The translations under genes were made by a program, and so were the position numbers. Below the pieces are notes generated by a model. It worked only from the letters and a program-made list of their open reading frames with translations. It had not been told where the DNA came from and searched no databases. From contig UQFO01000002.1 of assembly GCA_900540275.1 (NCBI GenBank), forward strand, positions 62,001 to 126,000: a DNA stretch of 64,000 bases, read 5' to 3'. This stretch comes from an uncultured Oscillospiraceae bacterium (GTDB taxonomy: Bacteria; Bacillota; Clostridia; Oscillospirales; Acutalibacteraceae). Shown one piece after another: positions 54,026-63,617 of the stretch (its first letter is position 1; the number at the start of each line of letters is the position of its first letter).

Positions 54026-55480
54026 CTAATACCAATCGTGTTTTTCATTCCGGTCAAGCGCGTTGATGCGCTTTATTTCGTCTTCTGCCAGTTCAAAGCC
54101 GAACAAATCAAGGTTCTCCCGGATATGCTCAGGATTACTGGAACCGGGGATAACCACAATTCCTTTTTGCAGGTTCCACCTGAGAATAACCTGCGCCGGG
54201 GTTACCCCGTGAGCCTGTGCGATTTCCGAGATGGTCTCATTGCCCAAAAGCTCCGCCGTATGCCCTCTGCCGCCAAACGGATACCAGCCCTGCACAACAA
54301 TCCCCTTTTCATGAATGTATGGAATCACATCGTTTTCCTGATAATACGGATGGATTTCGTTTTGTACCAGCGCGGGAGTGATGGTAACCTGCGGCAAAAA
54401 TTCCTCTAATTCTTGCACATACCAGTTGGAGAGGCCAATGGAACGGATTTTCCCATCTGTAACCGCCTGTTCCATCGCCTTGTACGCATCCACATCGCCA
54501 CTGCCGGGGTGATGTAGCAGCATCATATCGATGTACTCCAGCCCCATACGCTCTAACGCTCCATCTATGGCTTCCTCGGCGTTTGCAAACTGGCTGGGAT
54601 AGAGCTTTGTAGCGACAAAAATTTCTTCTCTCGGTACGCCTGATTCTCTCACGGCTCTGCCTACAGCTGCCTCGTTGTGATACATATAGGCCGTGTCGAC
54701 CAGCCGCCCGCCTGCTTTGAGCAGCGTGGACACGGAATTATAGCATTCTTCATCCGAAAGGCTGTAAGTCCCCAGGCCCATGATAGGCATTTCATACCCG
54801 CTGTTGAGCATAACGGTTTTGGTTTCAAAATTAAATTTTCCAGTTCTTGCGGTATTGGATGAAGTGATTTCAAGGGTATTTAACCACGCTTTTACTTCAT
54901 CTTTGGCCGAGCTTGGGGAAAACCGTTCTCCTTCCAGCCATGCTGCGCCGGCACAGAGGGAATGCAAATCAGATGCGCTGGAACCAATCCCGCTGCTGTG
55001 AGAGGTGCAAAACGGTACAATCGTTTTTCCTGCAAAATGATAGCTCTCTAAAAAGGTACTGATAATTCGTGGCGCCTGCCCGTGCCAGATGGGGTATCCA
55101 ACCAGCACCGTGTCATACTGCTCTATATTTTCAATGCTGCCGGAAATTGCCGGACGGGCGGAGGGATTGTTTTGCTCGCGGTCGGCACGTCCGTCAGTAT
55201 AGTAAGCCAAATCCTCTTCTGTATAAGGAATCTCCGGCACAATTTCATAAATATCCGCGTTCAGAATTTCTGCCGCATATTCAGCCGCCTGTTTTGTTGT
55301 ACCTGTGGCTGAAAAATAGGCGACCAGAATTTTTGAGTTATCTTTTGTTGGGGAACTGTTGTCTGTTTTTGTTGTGTCGGAAGGATTCGGCACCGGCTCA
55401 TCTTTGGACGGTTCGCCGCTGCATCCGGACAAGCTCAATATCAAAGCAAATGATAAAAGCATGGCAATGAACTTTTTCAT
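54026..55480 (-). CDS. Lipoprotein flavodoxin-aldo/keto reductase fusion
   Basis: The 484-residue protein has a lipoprotein signal with lipobox LSLSGC (Cys20), a polar linker, a flavodoxin domain (about 48-205; KILVAYFSATGTTKQAAEYA is the FMN phosphate loop, YDTVLVGYPIWHGQAP), and a full aldo/keto reductase domain (about 215-484). The AKR tetrad is present: Asp and Tyr in VDTAYMYHNE, Lys in ATKLYP, His in LLHHPG, and the NADPH site in IPGSSNPEHIREN. Export would put NADPH-using and FMN-using domains outside the cell, which is odd. It is the last gene of the LysR-divergent operon. Confidence 0.9.
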   Translation of the reverse strand: MKKFIAMLLSFALILSLSGCSGEPSKDEPVPNPSDTTKTDNSSPTKDNSKILVAYFSATGTTKQAAEYAAEILNADIYEIVPEIPYTEEDLAYYTDGRADREQNNPSARPAISGSIENIEQYDTVLVGYPIWHGQAPRIISTFLESYHFAGKTIVPFCTSHSSGIGSSASDLHSLCAGAAWLEGERFSPSSAKDEVKAWLNTLEITSSNTARTGKFNFETKTVMLNSGYEMPIMGLGTYSLSDEECYNSVSTLLKAGGRLVDTAYMYHNEAAVGRAVRESGVPREEIFVATKLYPSQFANAEEAIDGALERMGLEYIDMMLLHHPGSGDVDAYKAMEQAVTDGKIRSIGLSNWYVQELEEFLPQVTITPALVQNEIHPYYQENDVIPYIHEKGIVVQGWYPFGGRGHTAELLGNETISEIAQAHGVTPAQVILRWNLQKGIVVIPGSSNPEHIRENLDLFGFELAEDEIKRINALDRNEKHDWY

Positions 55481-55512
55481 AACCTGGTTTCCTTTCGTTT
55501 ATTTTCAGTAAT

Positions 55513-56100
55513 CTAAGCTCCCGGTTCAGGAGCTTCTTCAATTTTCTTCATTATTTTTGCGGGTACGCCGCCCACCACCGTATTGGCTGGGACATCTTTT
55601 GTAACAACCGCACCGGCGGCAACAATCGCATAGTCTCCAATAGTTATGCCGGGCAAAATGGTGGCGTGCGAGCCAATCCAGACTTTTTTCCCGATGTGTA
55701 TCGGGGCGGGGAGGTTGTCGGAGCGCGCCGATGGGTGCTGCCCGTGATTGATTGTTGCCATTACAACATAAGACCCGATGAGCGTCCCGTCCCCGATATA
55801 AATACCGCCGTGGTCTTGAAAATGGCAGCCGCAGTTGATAAAAACGTTCTCTCCAATAAAGATGTTCTTTCCGCATTCCGTATAAAAGGGCGGAAACATC
55901 GAAAAGGTTTCGGGAACGGGCCTGCCTGTAAGTTTTGAAAACAGGCGGCGGATTTCTTCTTGTTCATGACAGCGATTATTCAGCGTCGCGGTAATCCGCA
56001 TAGCCTCTTGAGCAAGCTGGTGCATCAATTCGTGCAAATCCGAGCCGCCTGCAACACATTTCCCTTGCCTTAAATAGTCCAAAAACTCCTGCATATTCAT
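55513..56100 (-). CDS. Maltose/galactoside O-acetyltransferase-type protein
   Basis: The 195-residue protein is a left-handed beta-helix hexapeptide acetyltransferase. After a helical N-terminus it has [20 protein letters not shown], the catalytic His in [10 protein letters not shown], and repeats ending in [20 protein letters not shown]. The LacA/Maa family transfers acetyl from acetyl-CoA to sugar hydroxyls. The substrate here is not predictable. It lies 32 bases upstream of the flavodoxin/AKR gene in the operon. Confidence 0.9.
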   Translation of the reverse strand: MNMQEFLDYLRQGKCVAGGSDLHELMHQLAQEAMRITATLNNRCHEQEEIRRLFSKLTGRPVPETFSMFPPFYTECGKNIFIGENVFINCGCHFQDHGGIYIGDGTLIGSYVVMATINHGQHPSARSDNLPAPIHIGKKVWIGSHATILPGITIGDYAIVAAGAVVTKDVPANTVVGGVPAKIMKKIEEAPEPGA

Positions 56101-56117
56101 AAAGCCGCTCCGCTCGC

Positions 56118-57293
56118 TTATCTGTAAGATTTCTCAAAAATACCGGCGCATTCTTCATCGGACATGGGGCAGGGGTTTGCCAGGAACAAACCGCCCATTG
56201 TCTCACGGGCGTTGACGGCAAGCGCCATACATTCCTCTTTTTGAATTCCATATTCGGTCATCTTCAAATCAGCAACGCCGCATGCTTTCTGAAGGTGAAC
56301 AAGCGCTGTGATAAAATCCTCCGGTCTGTCGGCGTTTTCCATCCCCATGGTCCGCGCCATTTTGATAAACTGCCCGTCGCAGGCGTGTTTTTCAATAAAG
56401 AACTCTGCAAAGGCTTTGGAAATCATAATGAGGCCGGCGCCGTGGGGAAGCTTGTGGTGATAGGCACTCATGGCATGTTCCATGGAGTGCTGGGCGGTGG
56501 TGCTGGTGAGCTGCATGGTCATGCCGGCGATGGTGCTGCCATAGGCCACATGCTCCCTGGCTTCTAAATCGTTACCATCCCTTACGGCACGTGGAAGGTA
56601 GCCCGCGATGTGCTCAATAGCGGAGAGGGCCAGGGCTTCGCTGAAAATGTTTACCCCGTTGCTCATCATCACCTCTGTGTTGTGAAACAGGGCGTCAAAG
56701 CCCTGAAAAGCGGTGTATCTGGAGGGGACGGTGCGCATCAGCTCCGGGTCCACAATAGACAGCACGGGAACCAGGCGGGGGTCGCCGCCAAAACCGATTT
56801 TTTCATGGGTCTCCGGGTTGGAGATGACGCCCCAGCAGTTGATTTCTGAGCCGGTGCCCGCCGTCAGGGTGATGGTTACGATGGGCAGAGGCACATTTAC
56901 CAGAGGCTGTCCCTTGCCGGTGCCGCCTGCCACATAGTCCCACAGGTCACCGGGATTGGCGGCCATGGCGGCGATGGCCACTGAGGAGTCCAGTACCGCG
57001 CCGCCGCCCAGCGCCACGATAAAGTCACAGCCGTTTTCCCGTGCGAAGGCCGCGCCTTCCATCACCATATCTTTTAGTGGGTTTTCCATCACCTTCGCAA
57101 ACTCCACAGCTTCAACGCCTGCCTTATGAAGCTGCTCCAGCGTGCGGCCATACGCACCGCTTACCTTTGCGGATTTACCGCCGGACATCAGCAGAAGCGC
57201 CTTTTTTCCGGGCATCGGCTGACGGCCCAGCTCATTGAGCTTTCCGCTGCCAAATAAGATTTGTGTGGGATTGTAAAAGTCAAAGTTCATCAT
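56118..57293 (-). CDS. Iron-containing alcohol dehydrogenase
   Basis: The 391-residue protein belongs to group III Fe-dependent alcohol dehydrogenases (BDH-like). The NAD(P) motif is [20 protein letters not shown], followed by TAGTGSEIN and the metal ligands in [13 protein letters not shown] and in [19 protein letters not shown]. It converts aldehydes and alcohols. AGGAGG eight bases before the ATG supports the start. It is placed between the small protein gene and the acetyltransferase in a tight operon (12-17 base gaps). Confidence 0.92.
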   Translation of the reverse strand: MMNFDFYNPTQILFGSGKLNELGRQPMPGKKALLLMSGGKSAKVSGAYGRTLEQLHKAGVEAVEFAKVMENPLKDMVMEGAAFARENGCDFIVALGGGAVLDSSVAIAAMAANPGDLWDYVAGGTGKGQPLVNVPLPIVTITLTAGTGSEINCWGVISNPETHEKIGFGGDPRLVPVLSIVDPELMRTVPSRYTAFQGFDALFHNTEVMMSNGVNIFSEALALSAIEHIAGYLPRAVRDGNDLEAREHVAYGSTIAGMTMQLTSTTAQHSMEHAMSAYHHKLPHGAGLIMISKAFAEFFIEKHACDGQFIKMARTMGMENADRPEDFITALVHLQKACGVADLKMTEYGIQKEECMALAVNARETMGGLFLANPCPMSDEECAGIFEKSYR

Positions 57294-57305
57294 AAAAAAT
57301 TCCTC

Positions 57306-57539
57306 CTAAACCATTTCTTTTTGAATTTGGTAAATCAGATAATCAAGGCAATCGATTTGTTTTTGCCCTGAACGTACTGTGCCAAGCAACTCCGTCCTGT
57401 ACCTTGTGAGAATTGGCAGCATCCCGTGGGCGTCGCCGTTCATTACAAAGCCCATACATTTTTCTGCCGTCTGTTGGTCGCAGCCCGCGTCCATTAAATT
57501 CTGATAAATGATACCGATTCGATCGGTAGCTTCCGCCAT
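57306..57539 (-). CDS. Small conserved protein of the Fe-ADH operon
   Basis: I do not recognise a named family. The 77-residue product (MAEATDRIGIIYQNLMDAGC... ending IYQIQKEMV) has a strong AGGAGGTG site seven to eight bases before the ATG and no membrane segment. Short helical proteins of this kind with two Cys residues (AGCDQQ, EKCMGF) accompany Fe-ADH genes in Clostridia. It is the first gene of the operon facing lysR. Confidence 0.7.
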   Translation of the reverse strand: MAEATDRIGIIYQNLMDAGCDQQTAEKCMGFVMNGDAHGMLPILTRYRTELLGTVRSGQKQIDCLDYLIYQIQKEMV

Positions 57540-57565
57540 TGCTTTGCACCTCCTATGCTTTTATT

Positions 57566-57616
57566 ATAAGCGCGCCCTAACGATATTTCCAATACTTATA
57601 TTTAATGGCGCGTTAT
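57566..57616. promoter_or_regulatory. Inverted repeat in the lysR divergent region, likely operator
   Basis: ATAAGCGCGCC (57566-57576) and GGCGCGTTAT (57607-57616) form a near-perfect inverted repeat with 30 bases between. It lies between the two divergent start codons and just upstream of the lysR -35, a usual LysR binding location. Confidence 0.55.
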
Positions 57617-57618
57617 TC

Positions 57619-57647
57619 TTGACAGGAATAACAGCTTTGGTTATGAT
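57619..57647 (+). promoter_or_regulatory. Sigma-A promoter of lysR
   Basis: TTGACA at 57619-57624 and TATGAT at 57642-57647 have a 17-base spacer, 33 bases before the ATG. Confidence 0.75.
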
Positions 57648-57679
57648 GGTTACAGTACATTTTTGAGGAGAGAATCGCT

Positions 57680-58558
57680 ATGGAAATTCGCGTGCTGCGC
57701 TATTTTTTGGAAATTGCAAGAGCCGGAAACATGACAAGAGCGGCTGAAACGCTCCATATTTCACAGCCTACCTTGTCAAAGCAAATGAAGGATTTGGAAC
57801 AGGAGCTTGGGAAGAAGCTCTTTCGGCGGGGCAGTACAAGCCTCAGCTTAACGGACGAGGGGATGCTTTTACGGAAACGGGCGGAGGACATTCTTGAAAT
57901 GGTGGATAAGACGGCTGATGAATTTAAATCGCTCGGCAATATTACAGGCGGCGAGGTGCATATTGGGTGCGCGGAATCCCACCAGATTAAATATCTGGCA
58001 CGGACGATAAAGGCCTTTAAGGAAAGTTATCCGCTGTTCCGCTACCACCTTACAAGCGGCAATACGGAACAGGTGGTTGAAAGGCTAGACCGGGGATTGA
58101 TAGATTTCGCAGTAATCGTAGAGCCGCCGAACCTTTCTAAATATAACTATCTGGAAGTGCCGGAGGTAAATACTTGGGGGCTTGTCATGAAAAGGGACGA
58201 CGCGCTTTCCAAAAAAGAAAGAATATGCTTCGATGATTTAGTTGGCCTTGATTTGATTTGTTCCGAACAGGCAATGCAGGTGGATATTCCGAGATGGTGC
58301 GGCGAAAAAGCGGATATTCTGAAGCTTTCGGGCACGATAAATCTCGCCTATAATGGCTCTGTTTTTGTGAAGGAGGGGCTGGGGTATATGCTTTCCTTTG
58401 ATAAGCTGGCAGATACAGGCGCGGACAGTGAGTTGTGTTTTCGCCCGCTCACACCGCCTTTAGAAACCAAAATGTATGTGATATGGAAAAAGTATCAGGT
58501 GTTTACCCCTATAGCAGAGCTGCTCCTCAACGAGCTGAAAGCGCAATTATATAAATAG
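57680..58558 (+). CDS. LysR family transcriptional regulator
   Basis: The 292-residue protein has the LysR winged HTH (MEIRVLRYFLEIARAGNMTR, AAETLHISQPTLSKQMKDLE) and the substrate-binding domain (GEVHIGCAESHQIKYLAR, then LSFDKLADTGADSELCFRPL). It is transcribed away from the Fe-ADH operon across 140 bases that hold an inverted repeat, so it very likely controls that operon. GAGGAG lies upstream of the ATG. The inducer is unknown. Confidence 0.93.
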   Translation: MEIRVLRYFLEIARAGNMTRAAETLHISQPTLSKQMKDLEQELGKKLFRRGSTSLSLTDEGMLLRKRAEDILEMVDKTADEFKSLGNITGGEVHIGCAESHQIKYLARTIKAFKESYPLFRYHLTSGNTEQVVERLDRGLIDFAVIVEPPNLSKYNYLEVPEVNTWGLVMKRDDALSKKERICFDDLVGLDLICSEQAMQVDIPRWCGEKADILKLSGTINLAYNGSVFVKEGLGYMLSFDKLADTGADSELCFRPLTPPLETKMYVIWKKYQVFTPIAELLLNELKAQLYK

Positions 58559-58602
58559 TGGGTACACAAATGCTGGAGCAGTCGTCAACAATATTCCATA
58601 GA

Positions 58603-58638
58603 TAAGGAAGGCCGGACTTATTTGTCCGGCCTTCCTTA
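58603..58638. terminator. Bidirectional terminator between lysR and the GntR gene
   Basis: TAAGGAAGGCCGGAC (58603-58617) pairs perfectly with GTCCGGCCTTCCTTA (58624-58638). Confidence 0.85.
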
Positions 58639-58683
58639 TTGCCCAGTCTACGCAGAAAAAGCAGTCAATGGGGCTTTGGGTGT

Positions 58684-60174
58684 TCAATTTGTATTTTTGT
58701 CAGGAATCAAAATGTTTTCTGCTCCCGGAATGCCAAGCCGGGATAAAATATTCAAATTGCTGCAAAGTTCATAGTGCATCAAATCCTCCAGTTTGGCGGA
58801 GAACTGGGGGAAATCTGTTTTTTCCAAAGCTTCAATCAGCTCATCATAATAGGGGGCGTATATGGCATTGATGGCTTCTTGGCTTCCCTTCATGCCTCGG
58901 AGCGCATAGCCCCAAAAGTTCTGCCGCAGCAGCTCGGAGTAAACGGTTTGTATCGTTTGAGAAGGGGCGCGTTTTGCAATCAAATCCAGCACAAAATAGG
59001 ACAGGGTTTCGCCGCGCAGCCACTGTCTTTGCTCTTTTAGCTCATTGCACAACTTACCGGCCGCAGCGGCATCAAGCGAGGAAAGCGTCAGCATAGATAC
59101 CTCCCTGCAGGACAAGACGAATACCTGGAGTCCTTCCGCCATACCCAAAAGCCGGCGTTGGAGAACAGGCTTGGTAAAATCGCTGTTCTCTGTGGCTTTG
59201 TCAAACGGCAGGACCTGTGTACCCACATATTTTGCCGCCTTGATGGCCCCAATACTGCCAAGAAGCTCAAGCGCCCTTCGAACCGTGCTTACCGAAACAT
59301 TCTTTTGTTCTGCAAGCTCCTTTTGGGAAGGAAGCAGGCTGCCGACGGGATAAATCCCCCTGCTGATGGAGATGAGCAGTTCCATGGCAAGCGAATAGCA
59401 CAGCTGCCGGCCCTTTTTGTAAGAACTCCAGGTAAAGGTTACTTCCTTTTCAAGAGAAGGCGTGGTGATTCTGGCCTCATAAAACCTGGTAAGAGCTAAG
59501 GTCAGCCGCTCGAGTGATTGATCCATCGCAGCACGCAGCGCAGGCCAGTCCGCATTTTGGCAAAGCGACAGAACCTCCGGCAGATAATCAGCAGCTCCAT
59601 CGAAGTACTGCAGATTTTCTTCGACGCTGAAAAAAGGATTTTGCAAAAACATGAAGACCTGCCAGACAAGACGCATGAGCAGTGTGTTTCCGAAAGAACT
59701 GTATTTCTGATTGAGGTGCTCCAGCATCGCGTAAGGAGCCATCGCCGTGTTTTTTTCATGAAGAAGCTGTTCCATCGCTTGCAGTGTCTCCAAGGATGCG
59801 TGTTTCAGTCCAGTCCACTGGGCGTTGCCGAACAGAGGCTGCATGGCTCTTCCAAGATCGATCATCGCATGCTTGCGTGCGGCAAAAAAGGTTTGGATAA
59901 ATTCTTCTGTTTCCTGATTGCTATATTCAACCTTAACTGTGGCGCCTGCATTTTTCAACAGGGTAATATACCCGTCTTCCTTGAGTTTCAGGTAGGCGGC
60001 CCGGGCTGTATCAATCGACACGCAAAGCCGTGCGCTGGTTTCCTCTATGGTGGGCAGCTTCTCCCCATAACGATAGGCGCCAAATTGTATCTGGGTCAGC
60101 AGGACGCTATAGGCGACTTGGCGCAATTCCGTGCTGTTTTTCAAACCGGGTCCCCCATTTTCAATGTAATACAA
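58684..60174 (-). CDS. Regulator with two GntR-type HTH domains
   Basis: This 496-residue protein carries one GntR winged HTH near the N-terminus (QFGAYRYGEKLPTIEETSAR then VSIDTARAAYLKLKEDGYI) and a second in the middle (about 270-325: YPVGSLLPSQKELAEQKNVS, VSTVRRALELLGSIGAI). Each is followed by a helical region of about 150-180 residues without a known ligand-domain motif. A tandem GntR arrangement is uncommon. It is divergent from the hybrid histidine kinase; joint control is inference. It lies within the feoB element. Confidence 0.85.
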   Translation of the reverse strand: MYYIENGGPGLKNSTELRQVAYSVLLTQIQFGAYRYGEKLPTIEETSARLCVSIDTARAAYLKLKEDGYITLLKNAGATVKVEYSNQETEEFIQTFFAARKHAMIDLGRAMQPLFGNAQWTGLKHASLETLQAMEQLLHEKNTAMAPYAMLEHLNQKYSSFGNTLLMRLVWQVFMFLQNPFFSVEENLQYFDGAADYLPEVLSLCQNADWPALRAAMDQSLERLTLALTRFYEARITTPSLEKEVTFTWSSYKKGRQLCYSLAMELLISISRGIYPVGSLLPSQKELAEQKNVSVSTVRRALELLGSIGAIKAAKYVGTQVLPFDKATENSDFTKPVLQRRLLGMAEGLQVFVLSCREVSMLTLSSLDAAAAGKLCNELKEQRQWLRGETLSYFVLDLIAKRAPSQTIQTVYSELLRQNFWGYALRGMKGSQEAINAIYAPYYDELIEALEKTDFPQFSAKLEDLMHYELCSNLNILSRLGIPGAENILIPDKNTN

Positions 60175-60433
60175 TATATGATGAATTCAGTATACCATTT
60201 TTAAAGCCGCGTTTCTACAATCTTTTATACCGTTCGGCTGACGGTTGCTATTTTTGCAGTTGTTTGCTATACTTAAAATAAATATGCATGTGAACAATAA
60301 GGCGGTTTTTCCGGCCCGCAAATTTTGATTGTACTTTCTTGTGAAATTCGACCGGCAGGGCATAGTTCGAAACGGGCGGGAGCTGTTCTATGAGGATTAA
60401 AGCGACGTCAGCGAACAGGAGCGGCTGGCCACG

Positions 60434-60518
60434 CCAACGCTTTTGCGGCCGATATTCAAACCGCTATGCCGCGGGGGCGATTGCTTATGTATTTAAACTT
60501 ATCGATGTAGCCGTGCCG
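60434..60518 (+). pseudogene. Remnant of a response-regulator receiver domain
   Basis: ANAFAADIQTAM, then after a frame change AYVFKLIDVAV, matches the final part of a receiver domain like that in the downstream kinase (TANAFSDDISAAL ... HVSKPLDV). The rest of the 60175-60620 interval has no gene I can support. It suggests an older kinase copy decayed here. Confidence 0.5.
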
Positions 60519-60620
60519 CGGGGCAACGCTCGGCGAGGTTTGCGGCAATAAAAAAATTGATTGGGCGGCAGTATCAGGGAAGGGACCGTATGCGGCCGGA
60601 ACGAGCGAGGGGCTAAATAG

Positions 60621-63251
60621 ATGCGAAAAATTATGAACAATACCGAGGGCTCTCTGGGGCTAAGCCAGCGAATGAGCTTTGTCAGTACAGCGGTACTCAT
60701 TATACTGATGCTCTGCTACCTGATTATGACCATCAGCAATTCCACCAGTTTGGCTGATCAGACGGAGATAATCTCGAACCATCCCTTTGAAGTGGTGATT
60801 TCCGCTGGCGATGTGAAGCTCTATGTATCGGAGATGAGCCTGCGCACCGGGCGGCTGGTACGCCATTTCAGCGGCGATGACGTGGCGTTTGCCAGAACCA
60901 AGCTGGAGGAGCTAGAACACTCACTGGATATCCCGGTAGCCGAAATCGAGGAACTGTATCTGGGCGACGCGAAAGACGTGCAGGCGCTCAAGGATACTCT
61001 GGCGCTCTTGCGGACGGAGCAGACGGATTATCTGGACTTTTGCGCCGGTTCTGATGTTACGGCGGAGGAAATCGAGACTTACGCGCAGGAGTACCTGCAG
61101 CCACTGTACGACCGGGCGCTCCAGCAGACGGAAGAGATTATTTCGATTGCACAGGAAAAAAAGGTAGGCTATGGAGTTACCGCGGAGCGGCTGCGGGTTA
61201 CTAACCTAATCGGCTCTATCCTGCTGATGGGACTGATGATCGCCGTGCTGCTGGTCTCCCAATATGTTCTGCACCGGCAACGCAAGGAGCTTATTTACCG
61301 CAGCAAGCTTTTCGACAACCTTTCCCTGAGCATTGACGATGCGTTCATCATCTGGGATGCGGGTACCGGCGCCATCAGCTACCGCGGGCTTAATCTGGAG
61401 CGGATTCTGGGAAGCAGGATAGCGGACCTAGATAGCCTTTACCAGGGCCTGAAGGATGAGGATGCCCAGGCGTTACGGGAAGGAATCAGGGTTCCACAGT
61501 TTACTTCCCCCTTTGAGAAACTGGTGGAATACACCAAACCGAATAAAGAAAAACGCTGGATGCTGATCCGGGTCTATCGCACTGAGAACCTCCGCACCCC
61601 GCAGTTCATCACAGTGTTTTCCGACCGAACGGATGAAGCACGTTCCCGCCAGGCGCTGCAGGAGGCGATGCTGACAGCGGAGCGCGCCAATATGGCGAAG
61701 AGTGAATTTTTGTCCCGCATGAGCCATGAGATACGCACGCCGTTAAACGCCATTATCGGCATGACAACAATCGCGGCGGCCTCGGTCAAAGAACCCGCCA
61801 GGGTGGAGGACTGCCTCTCAAAAATCACCTTCTCCTCCAAGCACCTGCTGATGCTGATCAATGACGTGCTGGATATGTCCAAGATTGAGAGCAACAAAAT
61901 GGTGCTGCAAGAAGAGCCCTTCGATATTTTTGAGATTATCAACGGCTTTGTCTCCACCGTTTATGCTCAGACAAAAGCGAAAGGAATTGAATTCACAGAA
62001 ACCATGGAGGGCTTTGGAAAAGACACGGTCTTTATCGGCGACTCTCTGAGACTGAACCAGGTGCTTTTAAATCTCAGCTCCAACGCGGTTAAGTTCACCG
62101 CCCCGGGCGGGAGCATCCATCTGGGCGTTTCCCGGCATAAAATTGGAAATACCACCGATGTTCTTCGCTTTATTCTCTCAGATACCGGAATTGGTATGAC
62201 AAAAGAGGCTGTGGCTCGCATCTTCCAGCCCTTTGAGCAGGCCGACGCCTCTATTGCCAAGCGCTTTGGAGGCACGGGGCTCGGCATGTCTATCACGAAA
62301 AATCTGATTACCCTGATGGGCGGCCAGATTCAGGTGGAAAGCAATCCTGGTGTGGGTACCGCCTGTATTGTGGATTTGCCCTTTAAAAAGGGGGAAGAGA
62401 GCTGTCTGCCGGAGCCTGATTTCGCTCGGCAGGGGCTGCAGGCGCTGATTGTGGACGACGAGCAGCAGGTTTGCGAACAGACCGCCGTGCTTTTGGAAAA
62501 AATCAAGATTAATGCTGAATGGCGCCTTTCCGGCTCTGAGGGCATTGAATGGGTGAAGGAGACGCACCGGGAGGGCCGGGATATAGACCTGTGCCTCATC
62601 GATTGGAAAATGCCGGATATGGACGGCGTCGAAGTAACCCGCCGCATCCGGCGGGAGGTGGGGAACGATGTTCCCATTGTGATGATTTCGGCCTATGATA
62701 TTTCCGAGGTAGAGGAAGAAGCCCGGGCTGCCGGCGTCAACGGCTTCCTGCCTAAACCCCTCTACCGCTCCTCTGTGTATGCCGCCATCAAGTCGGCACT
62801 GGAGCACAAGGTGCAGCCGCTGGCAGACGGGGAGGAAAAGCCTGACGGCAGGTCTTTGACGGGCTTCCGTTTACTGATGGCGGAGGATAACGCTCTCAAC
62901 CAGGAGATTGCGGCGACGCTGCTGCGCATGAACGGAGCGGCGGTAGAATGTGTAGATGACGGCCAGCAGGCGCTGGATGCCTTTCTTGCCTCAAAGCCGG
63001 GCGATTACGACGCTATCCTGATGGACGTGCAGATGCCGGTCATGGACGGCCACGAGGCCACAAGGCGTATTCGTGCTTCTAAACATCCCATGGGCCTTAT
63101 CATTCCTATTATTGCTACAACGGCCAATGCGTTCAGCGACGATATTTCTGCGGCACTGGCGGCTGGGATGAATGCCCATGTCAGCAAGCCGCTGGATGTG
63201 GGAGAGCTTTGTAAAATACTAGCGGATTGCATCCGTAAAACGGATAGTTAA
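60621..63251 (+). CDS. Hybrid sensor histidine kinase with two receiver domains
   Basis: The 876-residue protein has a first membrane helix (about 18-40), an extracellular sensor (about 41-195), a second helix (about 197-220), a PAS-like stretch, HisKA with MAKSEFLSRMSHEIRTPLNA (His near 369), HATPase_c (NLSSNAVKFT, DTGIGMTKEA, FGGTGLGMSI), then two receiver domains with phospho-Asp in LIDWKMPDMDG (about 660) and LMDVQMPVMDG (about 800). No HPt or DNA-binding output is encoded, so a partner elsewhere is needed, possibly c-di-GMP or the neighbouring regulators. GAGGGG precedes the ATG. Confidence 0.92.
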   Translation: MRKIMNNTEGSLGLSQRMSFVSTAVLIILMLCYLIMTISNSTSLADQTEIISNHPFEVVISAGDVKLYVSEMSLRTGRLVRHFSGDDVAFARTKLEELEHSLDIPVAEIEELYLGDAKDVQALKDTLALLRTEQTDYLDFCAGSDVTAEEIETYAQEYLQPLYDRALQQTEEIISIAQEKKVGYGVTAERLRVTNLIGSILLMGLMIAVLLVSQYVLHRQRKELIYRSKLFDNLSLSIDDAFIIWDAGTGAISYRGLNLERILGSRIADLDSLYQGLKDEDAQALREGIRVPQFTSPFEKLVEYTKPNKEKRWMLIRVYRTENLRTPQFITVFSDRTDEARSRQALQEAMLTAERANMAKSEFLSRMSHEIRTPLNAIIGMTTIAAASVKEPARVEDCLSKITFSSKHLLMLINDVLDMSKIESNKMVLQEEPFDIFEIINGFVSTVYAQTKAKGIEFTETMEGFGKDTVFIGDSLRLNQVLLNLSSNAVKFTAPGGSIHLGVSRHKIGNTTDVLRFILSDTGIGMTKEAVARIFQPFEQADASIAKRFGGTGLGMSITKNLITLMGGQIQVESNPGVGTACIVDLPFKKGEESCLPEPDFARQGLQALIVDDEQQVCEQTAVLLEKIKINAEWRLSGSEGIEWVKETHREGRDIDLCLIDWKMPDMDGVEVTRRIRREVGNDVPIVMISAYDISEVEEEARAAGVNGFLPKPLYRSSVYAAIKSALEHKVQPLADGEEKPDGRSLTGFRLLMAEDNALNQEIAATLLRMNGAAVECVDDGQQALDAFLASKPGDYDAILMDVQMPVMDGHEATRRIRASKHPMGLIIPIIATTANAFSDDISAALAAGMNAHVSKPLDVGELCKILADCIRKTDS

Positions 63252-63314
63252 ACAAAAAACACCTAGTCATATTATTTTCTACGTACTAAAAATAAGCTTG
63301 AACAAATAAATTAC

Positions 63315-63364
63315 CAACAAAAAACATCCCCAAGTGTAGAAATTCCCGGGGGTGTTTTTTGTTG
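63315..63364 (+). terminator. Terminator of the hybrid kinase
   Basis: CAACAAAAAACATCCCC (63315-63331) pairs with GGGGGTGTTTTTTGTTG (63348-63364), with T residues in the 3' arm. Confidence 0.8.
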
Positions 63365-63617
63365 CTATAAATAAGTTTATTTCAAAAATACGACAGAATA
63401 AATTGAAAAAATCATATCCAAAAAGGAAATACACAAGAGGGTTTCATGATTTGAACACAGCGACGGGGTGCTCCGCTTACTTGAGATGGTTAGGCATGAC
63501 TATGGACAATCATCAATTCCGGACAAAGGTAACAGCTGCCATTTTTTAAAAGTACTAGGACAATCAGGAAAAATCATATGATAGAATTGTAAGCCATCCC
63601 AATAGGGGAGGGAGTGA
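63365..63617. other. Gene-free interval
   Basis: I see no supported gene. An open frame starting inside the terminator hairpin has no ribosome site and no family match. Confidence 0.4.

Noticed and set aside
63352..63549. Possible 65-residue plus-strand protein after the hybrid kinase
   Set aside because: Its start lies inside the terminator hairpin, there is no ribosome site and no recognisable motif.
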